NCBI GenBank assembly: GCA_017163975.1
Contig: JAFFSR010000347.1
Location: 6,562,001-6,626,000 of the forward strand
DNA: 64,000 nucleotides
Origin: Anastatus disparis
Lineage: Eukaryota > Arthropoda > Insecta > Hymenoptera > Eupelmidae
Direction of reading: 5' to 3'
Under the pieces are notes generated by a model. It searched no databases. It was not told the DNA's origin and saw only the letters and a program-made list of their open reading frames with translations. Shown piece after piece: positions 45,584-56,308 of this stretch; position 1 is the first letter of the stretch, and each line of letters starts with the position of its first letter. Made by a program: the position numbers and the translations under genes.

Positions 45584-46384
45584 CCCGAGTAGAAATTTGT
45601 TAGGGCTGCCACATTTGATTACGTGGCCCCCATCTGGCGGCCGAATGCGGACCAATAGTGGCGTGTAATGGGGCGCTAATCGGGACCACTTAAGGCTGCC
45701 TCATCTTTCATAACCTCCAATGCAAAATTATAATGAACTTATTTAGTTTTTCATAAACTACCTGTTTGAAAACTTTCTTTAATATCTAAACAAAATTATC
45801 TTGTAGTGTTTTCATAAATTATCGTAAGTTGATAATCTTTGATTGCAGAGTATTTGGAAAATAATGAATAAAATTTTTTATTTTTTATGAAATCTTCTAA
45901 ACATTGTATATAATCCATTTCGAAAGGTGATTCCATATATTTAACATATAATTGCCCATCGTTTATTAGCTTTAGATAGTCTGTAGGTACAATTACTGGA
46001 TACTTTAATTTGCTATCACAGATGAGACTAATTGAAAGTATCTTGCCATTGTAAATCATATAATTTGAGGTTACGTTTTTAATAACTTTCAAATCACATA
46101 ACATTTTCATAAATAAATTGTTTAATTGTATATAAAAAAAGAACTATCTTAATATAATTTATATATATATATATTTATTTAACATACATTGAGCAACACA
46201 ACTGAAAGCCGACTTTTAAACAATAACTCCGTCTACCCTAAGTTCGGCAGCCTTGCGAGGCTCAGATCTTCGCCCCATTACATACCTCGTATAATATAAT
46301 GCATAAGCCACAAGAGGGCCACATCAGAATCTTTCGGTGCCACTCGTGGCCCAGATGTTTGCCCTAAGTCTATTTCTACTCGGG
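45584..46384. mobile_element. TIR element S
   Basis: 801 bp with ends CCCGAGTAGAAATTTGTTAG and inverse ('CTATTTCTACTCGGG'). The flanking minisatellite reads 'TTATGTCCCTT' before and 'TTGCAC' after, while an unsplit unit at 46,550 reads 'TATGTCCCTTGCACG', so the insertion left a TT (or no) duplication. Superfamily unassigned. It contains a 104-codon minus-strand frame. Confidence 0.75.
45796..46110 (-). CDS. Hypothetical 104-aa protein in element S
   Basis: A single open frame starting MKMLCDLKVIKNV and ending YENTTR, of normal amino-acid mix (not low complexity), fills the middle of element S. Hydrophobic and charged residues alternate as in a small globular fold: 'GKILSISLICDSKLKYPVIV', then 'ESPFEMDYIQCLEDFI'. 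No motif was recognised. It is not a transposase by any visible signature. It could be a truncated exon, since a downstream donor or upstream acceptor cannot be excluded. The TIRs of S lie ~210-275 bp away on each side, so the frame probably travels with the element. Confidence 0.35.
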   Translation of the reverse strand: MKMLCDLKVIKNVTSNYMIYNGKILSISLICDSKLKYPVIVPTDYLKLINDGQLYVKYMESPFEMDYIQCLEDFIKNKKFYSLFSKYSAIKDYQLTIIYENTTR

Positions 46385-46960
46385 TTGCACATACCTTGTA
46401 GCAAAATTTTATGAAATCTTGCTGTGAAGTTTCTACAAAACATTGCGGCAAACTTCCAATGAAAGATTGCTGCAAGGTTGTTATGAAAGGTTCTTGTAAG
46501 ATTATAATGGAAGATTTCTGCAAAGTTTCTTTAGAAGGTTGCCGCTACTTTTTTATGTCCCTTGCACGTACCTTGTAGCAATGCTATATGAAATCTTGCT
46601 GTGGAGTTTCTACGAAACATTGCGGAAAACTTTCAATAAAAGATTCAATATATTTTCGAAAAAATGCCTATATCTTTTTTGCAAAATAAATAAATAAAAT
46701 ATATTTTTTCTTTATTTTTGGTTAATTTCGGTTTTTATTTTTCAAAACAGATATAAACACGTAAAAAATTTTCTTTTTAGAAAAATAATTAAAGGACTAC
46801 AGTAACTAAGAAACTTCACCGAGAAAAAGAATTTTTTGAAACCTCACTGCAAGGTTGCAGCGAGGTTATCTTCGAAAGGTTTTAATGCAAGATTGCTGCA
46901 AGGTTGCAGCAAGGTTGGTTTTAATGCGAGATTGCTGCAAGGTTGCAGTGAGGTTACAGT

Positions 46961-47286
46961 GTTTCTTATATTTGAAATATCGCTTACATGCTGTGTGGGT
47001 TCAATGGGTGAAATTTTGAAGGTTCTCAACTTTTTTAATATAACTATATTATAAAAAAAAATCTATATTTCTCAATATTATAAAAAACTTTTGCCGCTGC
47101 TGTCATCGTATAATAGAATCAATTGCGTCCTCAGTTAACTAAAATATAGCTAAATTTTATTTAAAATGTTTTTCGCAAAAGTTGATAATTAAAATGATTA
47201 AATAAAAATGTTCGGATAAAATTTAAATAAAATTTCTTAAAACAATTTCTTTACACGTGGCAACGCTGTGAAAGTAATATTTATGC
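46961..47286. other. No gene seen
   Basis: AT-rich spacer ending at the TA target of J1. Confidence 0.4.
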
Positions 47287-47288
47287 TA

Positions 47289-50200
47289 CACTGAGAAAAA
47301 AATTTAGTTGAGTCAATGAAATAAATTTAGTTATTAAATATTTTGTTGATAAAAATTAATTTTGATTGAAGTGATATGCAAGGTTATTAAATCACTGAAA
47401 TATTTAGTTGGGATAAAAAAAATTGATACCTAAGTTTAAAAAAAATGAATATTTTTTTAAAATAAAGAAAAATTTATTGTTTTGGTGAAATAATTTAATT
47501 GATTTAATCAAATCAATTTCATTAAGGCAGCTGATAAAATTTTATAAAATATTTATTTGTAACAATAGAATATGTTTGTAAATTATCTATATATTTTGTT
47601 ACAGTAATTAAATATTTATTTTAGTAAATCGTTTGTTAAATTTACAAAATCTTTTATAACAATAAAAAAATATTAATCAATCATCAATATAATATTTGCT
47701 TGAATTAACGGTCATCCGATTAAGTTGAAGAAGCTTCTATTGTAAATAAATGCTTCACTAAGTTAATAACATTGTCATTTAATTAATAATATATGTGATT
47801 GTATAAAAAAAATATTTTATTGTATATAACACATAAAATTTGATCAGCATTTTAATAAAAATTACAATTAATTTAAAGAAATAGGTTCCTTAAAATCAAC
47901 GAATCCGATTTCAATGAATTTACAAAAAGAAAACCAATAAATTATTTTTTTAAAGTCAAGAAAGGTGCAAAGTAAAATCAGATATTAAATTTTTTTTAAG
48001 AAATATTTATTAAACCGAATATATTTATTCTATTATTTCTATCAAGTTGTTATTGAAAAAAAATATATTTCACTGATTTCATTAAATATTGTATTAACAT
48101 TCCCATAAAATTACTTTAATATTCAATAATATATTTGATTATCTTAATGAAATATTTATTAAACCAAATATATTTATTCTATTATTTCTATCAAGTTGTT
48201 ATTGAATCAAAAATGTATTTCACTGATTGATTAAAAATTGTATTAACACTTCCATTAAATTACTTTAATGTTCAATAATATATTTGATTATCTTAATGAA
48301 ATATTTATTAAACCAAATATATTTATTTTATTATTTCTATCAAATTGTTATTGAATCAAAAATATATTTCGCTGATTTAATTGAATATTGTATTAACACT
48401 TCTATTGAATTACTTTAATGTTTAATAATATGTTTGATTATCTTAATGAAATATTTATTAAACCAAATATATTTATTTACTACTTTAATGTTTAATAATA
48501 TATTTGATTATCTTAATGAAATATTTATTAAACCAAATATATTTATTTACTACTTTAATGTTTAATAATATATTTGATTATCTTAATGAAATATTTATTA
48601 AACCAAATATATTTATTCTATTATTTCTATCAAGTTGTTATTGAAACAAGAATATATTTCATTGATTCAATTAAATATTATATTATTAATATTTTGTTGT
48701 ATTAATTAATTTCCTTATCAGATCGATTAAATAATTATTTGATTATCTTAATGAAATATTTATTGAAACAAGCAATTATTATTTAATAACATATTTACTA
48801 AATCGAATGAAATATAATGTCAAAATTAATATTTAATATTATTGAAAAATATTTTTTTGTATAAGTTATCATCCTTTATACTCAAACAAACTCATGTTTT
48901 AAATACGTGTCTTGCTAAGTGAATAACTTAGCAAAATATATTCTAAAGTTAATAAAAATTACAGAGAAATCTGATTAAATACTTGTTAAAATCAAGTAAA
49001 TCCACTATTTGATTCAACTACATAATTTATTTCATTCAAATAACACATATTTGATCTAAAAGAAACATTTATTGTTTTAACAAAATCATTTAGTTCGATG
49101 GTTTGATGATACTGCCGCTTGGTGGCGTCGTTAATTTTCGATCTCGCAAGCGGTAAGAGGGCTTCTAAGTTGATATATAAGGAAGTTCAAAATCCAAGAT
49201 AATACGTAAATTGTAATGCGAGCGAAATTTATGTTAGATTTACTGCGTGTGCGATGACTGTATAAAGCATACTAATGTTAGTATGTTAATAATTGTTATT
49301 CTTTACCATATAAATAAATAGAATCATATTCACCTGTCCTTTAATGAGTCATCAATTCATTGATGTTAATAAATAGATATAAATCACTGAAAGCAAATAC
49401 TGTTGATTAAAGACAGTATTTGTTCGATTGAAATATTTATAAATCGAATTAATTAAATATTTCTTTACTTTGAAGAAATATTTTATTTGTGAAACCGAAT
49501 AATTTATCAATGGCGAGTAATATTTGTTTTGATTAACAAAACTTAATATTCAAATGGACTTCAATTTTACTGGATGGATTTTTATTCAAATAGACTATTA
49601 TTTTATTTAATTGGTAATACAAAATATTTTATTACTTTAAAAAAATAATTCATAAATTCAAAAACATATTTGTGTAGATCAAAAAATCTTAATGTTCAAA
49701 TTAGAATTAATATGATGAAATAATTAATTAGAAAAACAAATGGACATTTTAATTGATAATTTTTTATTAAACAGAATTAATTAGAATCAATCACATTTAA
49801 TAAGTCAAATATTTAATTAAGAATACAAAACTTATTGATTTAATTCCATATGTATATTAATGTAATGAAATAATCAATTAGAAAACAAATGGGCATTTTA
49901 ATTGATAAAATTTTTTATAAAAGCAATGAATTAATTTTATTGAATCAATCTTCGCGACATTTAGTAAGTCAAATATTTATTTGAAAATACAAAATATTAT
50001 TTGATTCAGTTACTATATGCATATTGATAATATTGTAATGAAATAAGCAATTAGAATAACAAATATGCATTTGAATTAATAAAAAATTTTTTTTAAATAA
50101 TAAATTCATTTTATTCAACCAATATTTGTGATGTTAAGTAGAATCAAATATTTATTTAAAAAAATAAAATATTTATTTGACTCAATTAAAATATTTGTAT

Positions 50201-50295
50201 TAATGTAACAAAATATTTTATGTGCCGCCCGCACCTAAAGGATTTCATTGATTCAATTAAGCCTTATTTAATTCAACTAAATTTTTTTCTCAGTG
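47289..50295. mobile_element. Element J, copy 1: 3-kb TIR element carrying Sat-A
   Basis: Perfect 23-bp inverted ends starting CACTGAGAAAAAAATTTAG, flanked by TA (47,287-47,288; 50,296-50,297). The interior holds Sat-A in reverse orientation (47,990-48,720) plus AT-rich blocks reused in J2 and J3 ('TTGATTTAATCAAATCAATT'). No transposase. The complete ends make this the reference copy of the family. Confidence 0.85.
47990..48720. repeat. Sat-A array 2, reverse orientation, inside J1
   Basis: About four 150-bp units in reverse orientation. Within it a 70-bp piece beginning TACTTTAATGTTTAATAATA is repeated three times (48,411, 48,481, 48,551), a secondary tandem expansion. Confidence 0.85.
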
Positions 50296-50297
50296 TA

Positions 50298-50729
50298 TGA
50301 TGCGCGCGTTTTTTTAAATTTGAATTTTGTAATACATATGGAATATAGTGCAAATACTTACTGTAAATTAAAAGCGTTATTTATGTATAAAAGGATAAGG
50401 TGATAATTAAGATGATTAAATATAAATGTTCAAACAATATCATATATTCGTTATTTTATTTAAAGTTCATTTATTCATTTCTATAATTTAACAAAAAATA
50501 ATTTCTTAATAAGCCATCTTTATAAGATTTATAAATTTAATATTTAGATTTTTCATTATTCAATATTTAAATAATATATTACATTTTATACAATTATATA
50601 CATTTTTAAACAATTATAAATATTATTTTAATCAACAACATTAATTTTTACATTAATAACACAGTATCATTTATAAAGCGAATATAAAAATATATTTAAA
50701 TATGAATATTTTGCCTTACATTAAGTTTA
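50298..50729. other. No gene seen
   Basis: AT-rich spacer between J1 and the 3' end of the RPA-like gene. It should contain that gene's 3' UTR. Confidence 0.4.
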
Positions 50730-52705
50730 TCAACTTTCTTCCTCATAAAATCTGAAAAATTAAAATATAGAAATTAATTTAATCAATATGATAGATAAAA
50801 TTCTTTATAAAAACTTCAATTTATACCTTTTTGCTTCTTTGAATTTTAATTCATTGGAAAAAATTTCTACAGTAGAATTTACTGTAATGGACAATTTTTT
50901 AATGCCTTTGTATTCTAAAACTTTCCCGCTTTTAATTATTAAGATACCATCTTTTTTAAAGGTCATTTTCTCTGCTTTGTTATTCCAAAACACTAAAATT
51001 ATCTAAAATTATAAAGAATAAAAGTATTATTAATAACCATTTAATATCTATCAATATATAATATATTTTAATTGGAATTGATATACTTACATTGTTTTCT
51101 ACTTTGTCTATCAATGTTACTTCTCTTTTTTTTAGAATATTTCCAGATTGTAATTTGATTTCTTCTATTTGATCAATTTTACTGATTTTACCAATAATAT
51201 CTTTAAAAATGTTTTTTTATTATTTTTTTATTAAAATTAATAATTAACAAAAATAAAAAAATACCTGTAAATTCATCTTTCATTTTTAAATCAAAATATT
51301 TTAATTTTACAAAATTATATTGATTCTTTGGTATTATACTATCTGTTGCACTTGTAACAGATGAATTTACTTACAGATTCAACTCGTAAACATTATTTAG
51401 GTGCGAGTATTTTTTATTGGCATGGCTGATGGAAACATTTTCAAATTTATAAATTTTACCAACCTAAAATCAAGTAAATTCAGGAATTATTTTCAATTAT
51501 TAATTATATTGATATGATTATAAAAAAAAAGAATACTTCTAAGCGTTCATCAAAAATATCAACAGCCTCGTTAAAAACATTGCACTTTATCTCGCTGGAT
51601 GAATCCAATAGAATCATATTAAAGTACTTATTTGAACTAGTATGTTTGATTTCTGTTTTACTCATTATTCGAGCTTTAAAGGTCCAACTAAAAGAAATAT
51701 ATAAACTAATTGTAACTAATAAAAAAATTTAAATAATTTAAAAAAAATTGTTTAAATTGAACTTGTATTTTACTGATACATAGTATCAATAATAAAATAA
51801 TTCTTAAAGTATTAAAACTCACACTGACATATTTACAATTACACATTTGAACATACAGACAAATAAATTAACACTACATACTTATACTTATATACATTCA
51901 CATATATACATATACACTTTCACAAATATTTATTCAAGTATATATATCTAAAATTTTTTTTTAATGTTTATCATATATTAAACAATATAATCCTTTCAAT
52001 TGTAACTATCAAACTATTAACATAATGATTAACATTTCTTTTTATTTATTTTAAGCTTAACTTATAAATTTAGCTTTTTATTTCATATTCATTTGCTAAT
52101 TTTATATAAATACGAAATAAAAAGTTAAATTTAAAAGTGACGCATAAAGCAAATTAAAAGAATTGTTAATTATTTTATTGAAAGTTTGTATTATATATTT
52201 GAAAGGATAATTTTGTTTAATATATGATTATTATTTACATGTGTATATTGTTTTCAAATTTTCCATTTACTTTTTTCTTAATTAACCTTTATTAATATTG
52301 ACTTGGATATTATTATCTATTAGCTTTTAGTCTTTATTTTTCTTTAATTGAATTATTTAAATATTTATTTTTTTAATCATAACTAAAGCTTTTTTGAAAT
52401 GATTCAAGTATGAGTAAAATATACAAATATAAATGAGAAGCTGAGGTTTAAAAAAGAGGATTTTTTTATAAAGACCATATAAAATTAATTTTTATTAAAT
52501 AAAAGTGTAAGGGGAATAATAAAACATATTTCATTTTGCATAGGGATCATAAAAATATTTTAAAGAGAAATTTTTACCTTTTAATGACAGGTTCAATTTC
52601 ATTCAAATTCATAAGACTTTGCGTATCCGTATCTTTTTTATCATTGGTTTTTTGAATTTTATTTTGTCTCCCTAATTCAGTGCTTTCATTATTTCTTTTA
52701 CCCAT
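50730..52705 (-). pseudogene. RPA70-like single-stranded DNA-binding protein, six exons, one internal stop
   Basis: Minus-strand exons: 52,705-52,578; 51,687-51,537; 51,463-51,265; 51,200-51,091; 51,002-50,827; 50,751-50,730. All junctions are GT-AG and keep phase (786 nt, 262 codons). Exon 1 is a basic/acidic leader (MGKRNNESTELGRQNK). Exon 2 is the DBD-A OB fold: 'SWTFKARIMSKTEIKHT', 'YFNMILLDSSSEIKC', 'VFNEAVDIFDERLE'. Exon 3 continues it ('VGKIYKFENVSISHANKKYS') and reaches the inter-domain linker 'SIIPKNQYNFVKL'. Exons 4-5 form DBD-B: 'DIIGKISKIDQIEEI', 'REVTLIDK', 'ILVFWNNKAEKM', 'GIKKLSITVNSTVEI'. The usual RPA70 N-terminal domain and zinc-bearing DBD-C are absent (~260 versus ~600 residues). 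An in-frame TAA at 51,373-51,371 interrupts it after DBD-A, so it is a fresh pseudogene, a truncated product, or a sequence error. Confidence 0.85.
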
Positions 52706-53285
52706 TTTAAATAAAAAAAACTCAATAAATAATGTATAAATCTTTTAAAATAATTAATTTAAAATACAAAATATTTAAATAAATTTTATTATATTTAGAA
52801 CACAAATACAAATAAATTTGTTATTAATATAATACACTGTAAACAGTATAAAGATTCTGTGCAACAAATTTTGTTATTGAGTTATTCAAAGCAGAAATAC
52901 ATTCTTTGTATATAAAGGATTTTCACAATAGAAATTAAGTAAAATTTAAAGATGTTAGACGAATGAAATTTAATTTATATATATAGAAGGAATATGGAAT
53001 TGAACTAAAATGCGAACCCTATGGTTTTAATTAATAAATGTAACGAATATAGACGCTTATAGAAGCGTACTCTTAAATGTGAAATTTCTGCCAAAAATAA
53101 GTTACCCAGCTACTGAGGGCACCACTAGATCCCATGTATTTTTATATCTATATATAACAAATTTTTCATATGTATAGATATACAAACAATGTTAAAATGT
53201 TACCCAGCATTTTGGACAAAAAATTTAACCCAGATCTCTCCTTCTATAAGCATCGATCTTCTTTGATAAAAATACTTTGATTAGG
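52706..53285. other. Upstream region of the RPA-like gene; no gene seen
   Basis: AT-rich. Should include the RPA-like promoter, though no motif stands out. Confidence 0.4.
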
Positions 53286-53711
53286 GTGAAATCAGATGAA
53301 GCGGAAAATATGCGACGGAACGTCACAGAACATTCATTCCGTCATATTGTTTTCCGTCAAAATTTTTCCCGATATTCACATGGAGCGGAATTTAGCTGAA
53401 AAACTGTTAAAATAGCCAACAAATGTGTCCGCAAATTTTAAATTAAGAATGAAAATGTTAAAAAGTTAGTAATAATCACTCAATGTTTTTCTAATGAGAT
53501 TCTTTTCTTGTAAAAATAAAATATATTTTGTTATTATAACCAAATATATGATTAACATCATAATTTTTTAATTACAACATTGCTAATCAACGTCATAGAA
53601 CTCCTACTCCGTTCCATGTAAATATAGGGAAAAAATTTGATGGAAAACAATGCAACGGAATGAATGTTCTGTGACGTTCCGTCGCATATTTTCCGCTCCA
53701 TCTGATTTCAC
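53286..53711. mobile_element. TIR MITE Y
   Basis: 426 bp with ~55-bp inverted ends, GTGAAATCAGATGAAGCGGA at left ('GCTCCATCTGATTTCAC' at right), enclosing AT-rich sequence. A TA target is likely. A second terminus of the family ('CATCTGATTTCACCC') lies at ~45,437. No coding capacity. Confidence 0.75.
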
Positions 53712-53965
53712 TTTAACAATAACAAAGGTTAGAATTTATAAATCTTGGGTCGTTATATATGGTCGTTATCTATAGTCATTATTTGGTTTTCATTCCCCTG
53801 TTTACGGTCCGAATTCATAGTCGTGTCTTCAATATTAAGTATGACTTAAAACTTAAGTATCGTTACTTGAGTATCAGCTGTTACTTCAATTGAATGCTAC
53901 ATGAAGGGTTATCTCAGTTAATCACGAAACAAAATCAAATAGATAAGATACTTATTGGTAAAGAT
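53712..53965. other. No gene seen
   Basis: Short spacer between MITE Y and K2. Confidence 0.4.
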
Positions 53966-53969
53966 TTAA

Positions 53970-54350
53970 CAGGAGGTCACATATCTCTATCCTTTTCTAA
54001 TCAAAGAAATGATTTTTTTACAAAAACTAATAACTTCAGCAAAAACTGAAGAGAAAGCCGCATCTTGTATCAAAAAAAGGAATATTTTTTGTGATAAGAA
54101 AAAATCAATTTTATTGCTTCGTTGTAAAGAAAACCTTGAAAAACTAAATTGTCCACCTTAACCTCTATGATTTAAGGTTTTCAAGGTTTTCTGGAAAACG
54201 AAGCAATAAAATTGATTTTTTCTTATCACAAAAAATATTGCTTTTTTTGATACGAGATGCGGCTTTCTTTTCAGTTTTTGCTGAAGTTATTAGTTTTTGT
54301 AAAAAAATCATTTCTTTGATTAGAAAAGGATAGAGATACGTGACCTCCTT
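53970..54350. mobile_element. TTAA foldback element K, copy 2
   Basis: A 381-bp hairpin matching K1 ('AGGAGGTCACATATCTCTAT', 'GAGAAAGCCGCATC', 'AAAACCTTGAAAAACT') with TTAA at 53,966-53,969 and 54,351-54,354. It lies just upstream of the spliced 89-aa gene. Confidence 0.88.
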
Positions 54351-54525
54351 TTAATTTGAACTGATTACAAAAATATATCATAATAATTCGATCTTTATAT
54401 TTTATATTATCATTGGCAGAAAGTCCTCCCTTAAAATCCTCACTTAAAATAGCAGAAATAAAAATCTATTCAATCTATTATATTAATAAATAGAAGTGAT
54501 TGAAAAAAAATTGAAAAGAATCAAA

Positions 54526-55172
54526 ATGAATGGTGGAACACAAAATGGTAAGTTACAATTAGATATTGAAAAACTTAAATATTAATTTACTAATTCGAAA
54601 ATTAATAAAAAATTATTTTAAAAAATTATATTAGCAAAAATATATTTCATTATTACAATTTATTATTTTTTAACAGGAAATAACATCACAAATGAAAAAG
54701 CTACAGCTGACAATTCAAATGATCCTGATGATAAAATTGAAACTAAGGATGATAATGAAAATGGTAAGTTTTAAATTATAAGATAAATATTTGATAAATA
54801 TAATTTAGTTTGTATTAAAAATATCATTTTAAATATAAGCAATTATTATTTTTATCTAAATAAAGCAATATAGGTTAAAATAGAAAAAATCTATTAATAT
54901 AACTTACTTATTTTATAAACTTTTTTTCAGGTCAACAAAAATTGAGAAGCCATCAAAATAGAAAATTTTATTGTAAGAATATTTTAAAATTTTATCTTAT
55001 TATTAAAAATATTAATGTTTTGAATAATTATATTTTATTGAATTTAATTTCAGATAGATACAGAGGACGAAAGGCAGGATATAAACATAAATATTATAAT
55101 AAGAATAAAAAACAGGAAGACAATTTAAAGATGATGTTCAAGGCAATGCTAAAGGCGGCCAAGGAGGCCTAA
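54526..55172 (+). CDS. Spliced small basic protein, 89 aa, four exons
   Basis: Exons 54,526-54,547, 54,677-54,763, 54,931-54,972 and 55,054-55,172 join in phase through GT-AG introns of 82-167 bp (three GTAAG donors; CAG acceptors with T-rich tracts at the last two). The 270-nt CDS is intact. The protein starts MNGGTQNGNNITNEKATADN, continues acidic ('DPDDKIETKDDNEN') and then becomes strongly basic and Tyr-rich ('RKFYYRYRGRKAGYKHKYYN'), ending in a short amphipathic helix (NLKMMFKAMLKAAKEA). An acidic-then-basic layout suits a nucleic-acid- or histone-binding peptide, which is inference. No domain was recognised. The neighbours are the RPA-like gene (opposite strand, ~1.8 kb left) and a 71-aa gene to the right. 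K2 ends 175 bp upstream of the start codon and so overlaps the likely promoter. Confidence 0.7.
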
Positions 55173-55492
55173 TAAGAAAATTTGTTTTATTTTATGTATT
55201 AAAGAAATTAGTATTTTTAAATAAAATAAAATAGATAATTAAAATGTGAAAAATAATTGTTGTTTAGTTTTAGTTTTAACAATATTTTGCTCGATAGCTT
55301 TTTGACTTTTCTTTAATGTAATGAAAATGTAATGAATAATCAAAAAAATGTAATCATCAGTTATAATCTTTAGATCAATATGATTAATAATTTCCAAATA
55401 TTAAAAATTAAAATATTTTAATTATAATTATCAGTATCATTTTTAGTTCAATACAAATAAAATTTTATGAATATTGATATAACTAAAATCTG

Positions 55493-56093
55493 CATTTTCC
55501 AGATTTAGCTAATTTGAGCAACGTAGCTTTTATTTTCTTGAATACTTTTCTTGATGGTAGAAAGTCTTCCAATAGATGATAATATATTTTAACTAGTGTA
55601 GATACTGAAAATTTTAATACAAATAAAAATGAAATATCACTTCTAAAGTGTGATAGTGAAAGAAGTATTTTGATAAATTTTAAAATCTTTAAACTAAAGT
55701 TTAAGACTTTAATTCTTCTTCTAATTCTTTTTGTAATAAATGTTGTTGTTACTCAAAAGAATTTGTACAATTAAAACAATTAAGAACTGTTGAATTTTAT
55801 AAATTTATATTTTTTTGTTTTGAAATTTTTAAATCATTTGTGGAAATAAATTTATATAAATTTATAAAATTTAACAGTTCTTAATTGTTTTAGTTGTACA
55901 AATTATATTAAGTAACAACAACATTTATTACAAAAAGAATTAGAAGAAGAATTAAAGTCTTAAACTTTAGTTTAACAATAGATTGAAAAAACAATTTGTT
56001 TAAATATAATTCATTAAATTTAATTTTATAAGAGCAATATTTTTTTCTGTGACTATTATTTTTGGTTAAATTCTTGTTATAATCTAAAATCAA
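55493..56093 (-). pseudogene. Unknown minus-strand coding remnant split by hairpin W
   Basis: After a TTTTAG acceptor near 56,085 the minus strand encodes 'DYNKNLTKNNSHRKKYCSYK' and 'FNELYLNKLFFQSIV' and then runs into hairpin W. Beyond W, one frame is open to a TAG at 55,493 and includes 'VKIYYHLLEDFLPSRKVF' and 'KATLLKLAKSGKCRF', with a possible acceptor TTTTCAG at 55,605. A different frame of the rejoined sequence stops early (FKIYQNTSFTITL). Intact splicing could not be settled. The basic C-terminus resembles in style the neighbouring small proteins. Function unknown. Confidence 0.4.
55693..55971. mobile_element. Hairpin element W (TTAA-type ends)
   Basis: 279 bp, arms of ~115 bp ('ACTAAAGTTTAAGACTTTAA' and inverse; 'TGTTGTTGTTACT'/'AGTAACAACAACA'), TTAA on both sides (55,689-55,692; 55,972-55,975). 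It interrupts the coding remnant described above. Confidence 0.75.
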
Positions 56094-56308
56094 AATATTA
56101 AATTATGATATAATTATATTGTAATTTTTTTGGATTACAAAAACATTTTTACTAAAATTTTTAGCATTATTTTGATTTGTAAATTAAATGAAAATAAAAA
56201 TACAATCTTTTGAGAAACAAATGAATTTAATTATTTATTAAAAATAATTTAAATATAAAAAGTTTTAACAAAATTAAATAATAAATGTAATGAAATTTTA
56301 TATTTGTT

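Larger units (their letters stand above)
45470..46960. repeat. CAAGGTTGC minisatellite, split by element S
   Basis: Diverged short units ('TTGCTGCAAGGTT', 'GATTGCTGCAAGGTTGCAG') occupy 45,470-45,580 and 46,385-46,960. Frames of 61-81 codons in this stretch are artefacts of the repeat. Confidence 0.7.

Noticed and set aside
46836..47054. 72-codon frame rich in CKVAARL-like repeats
   Set aside because: A translation of the CAAGGTTGC minisatellite.
51352..51375. A 24-bp intron (GTAAGT to AAG) removing the TAA in the RPA-like gene
   Set aside because: Far too short for a spliceosomal intron, and its removal does not improve the join. An in-frame stop is the simpler reading.
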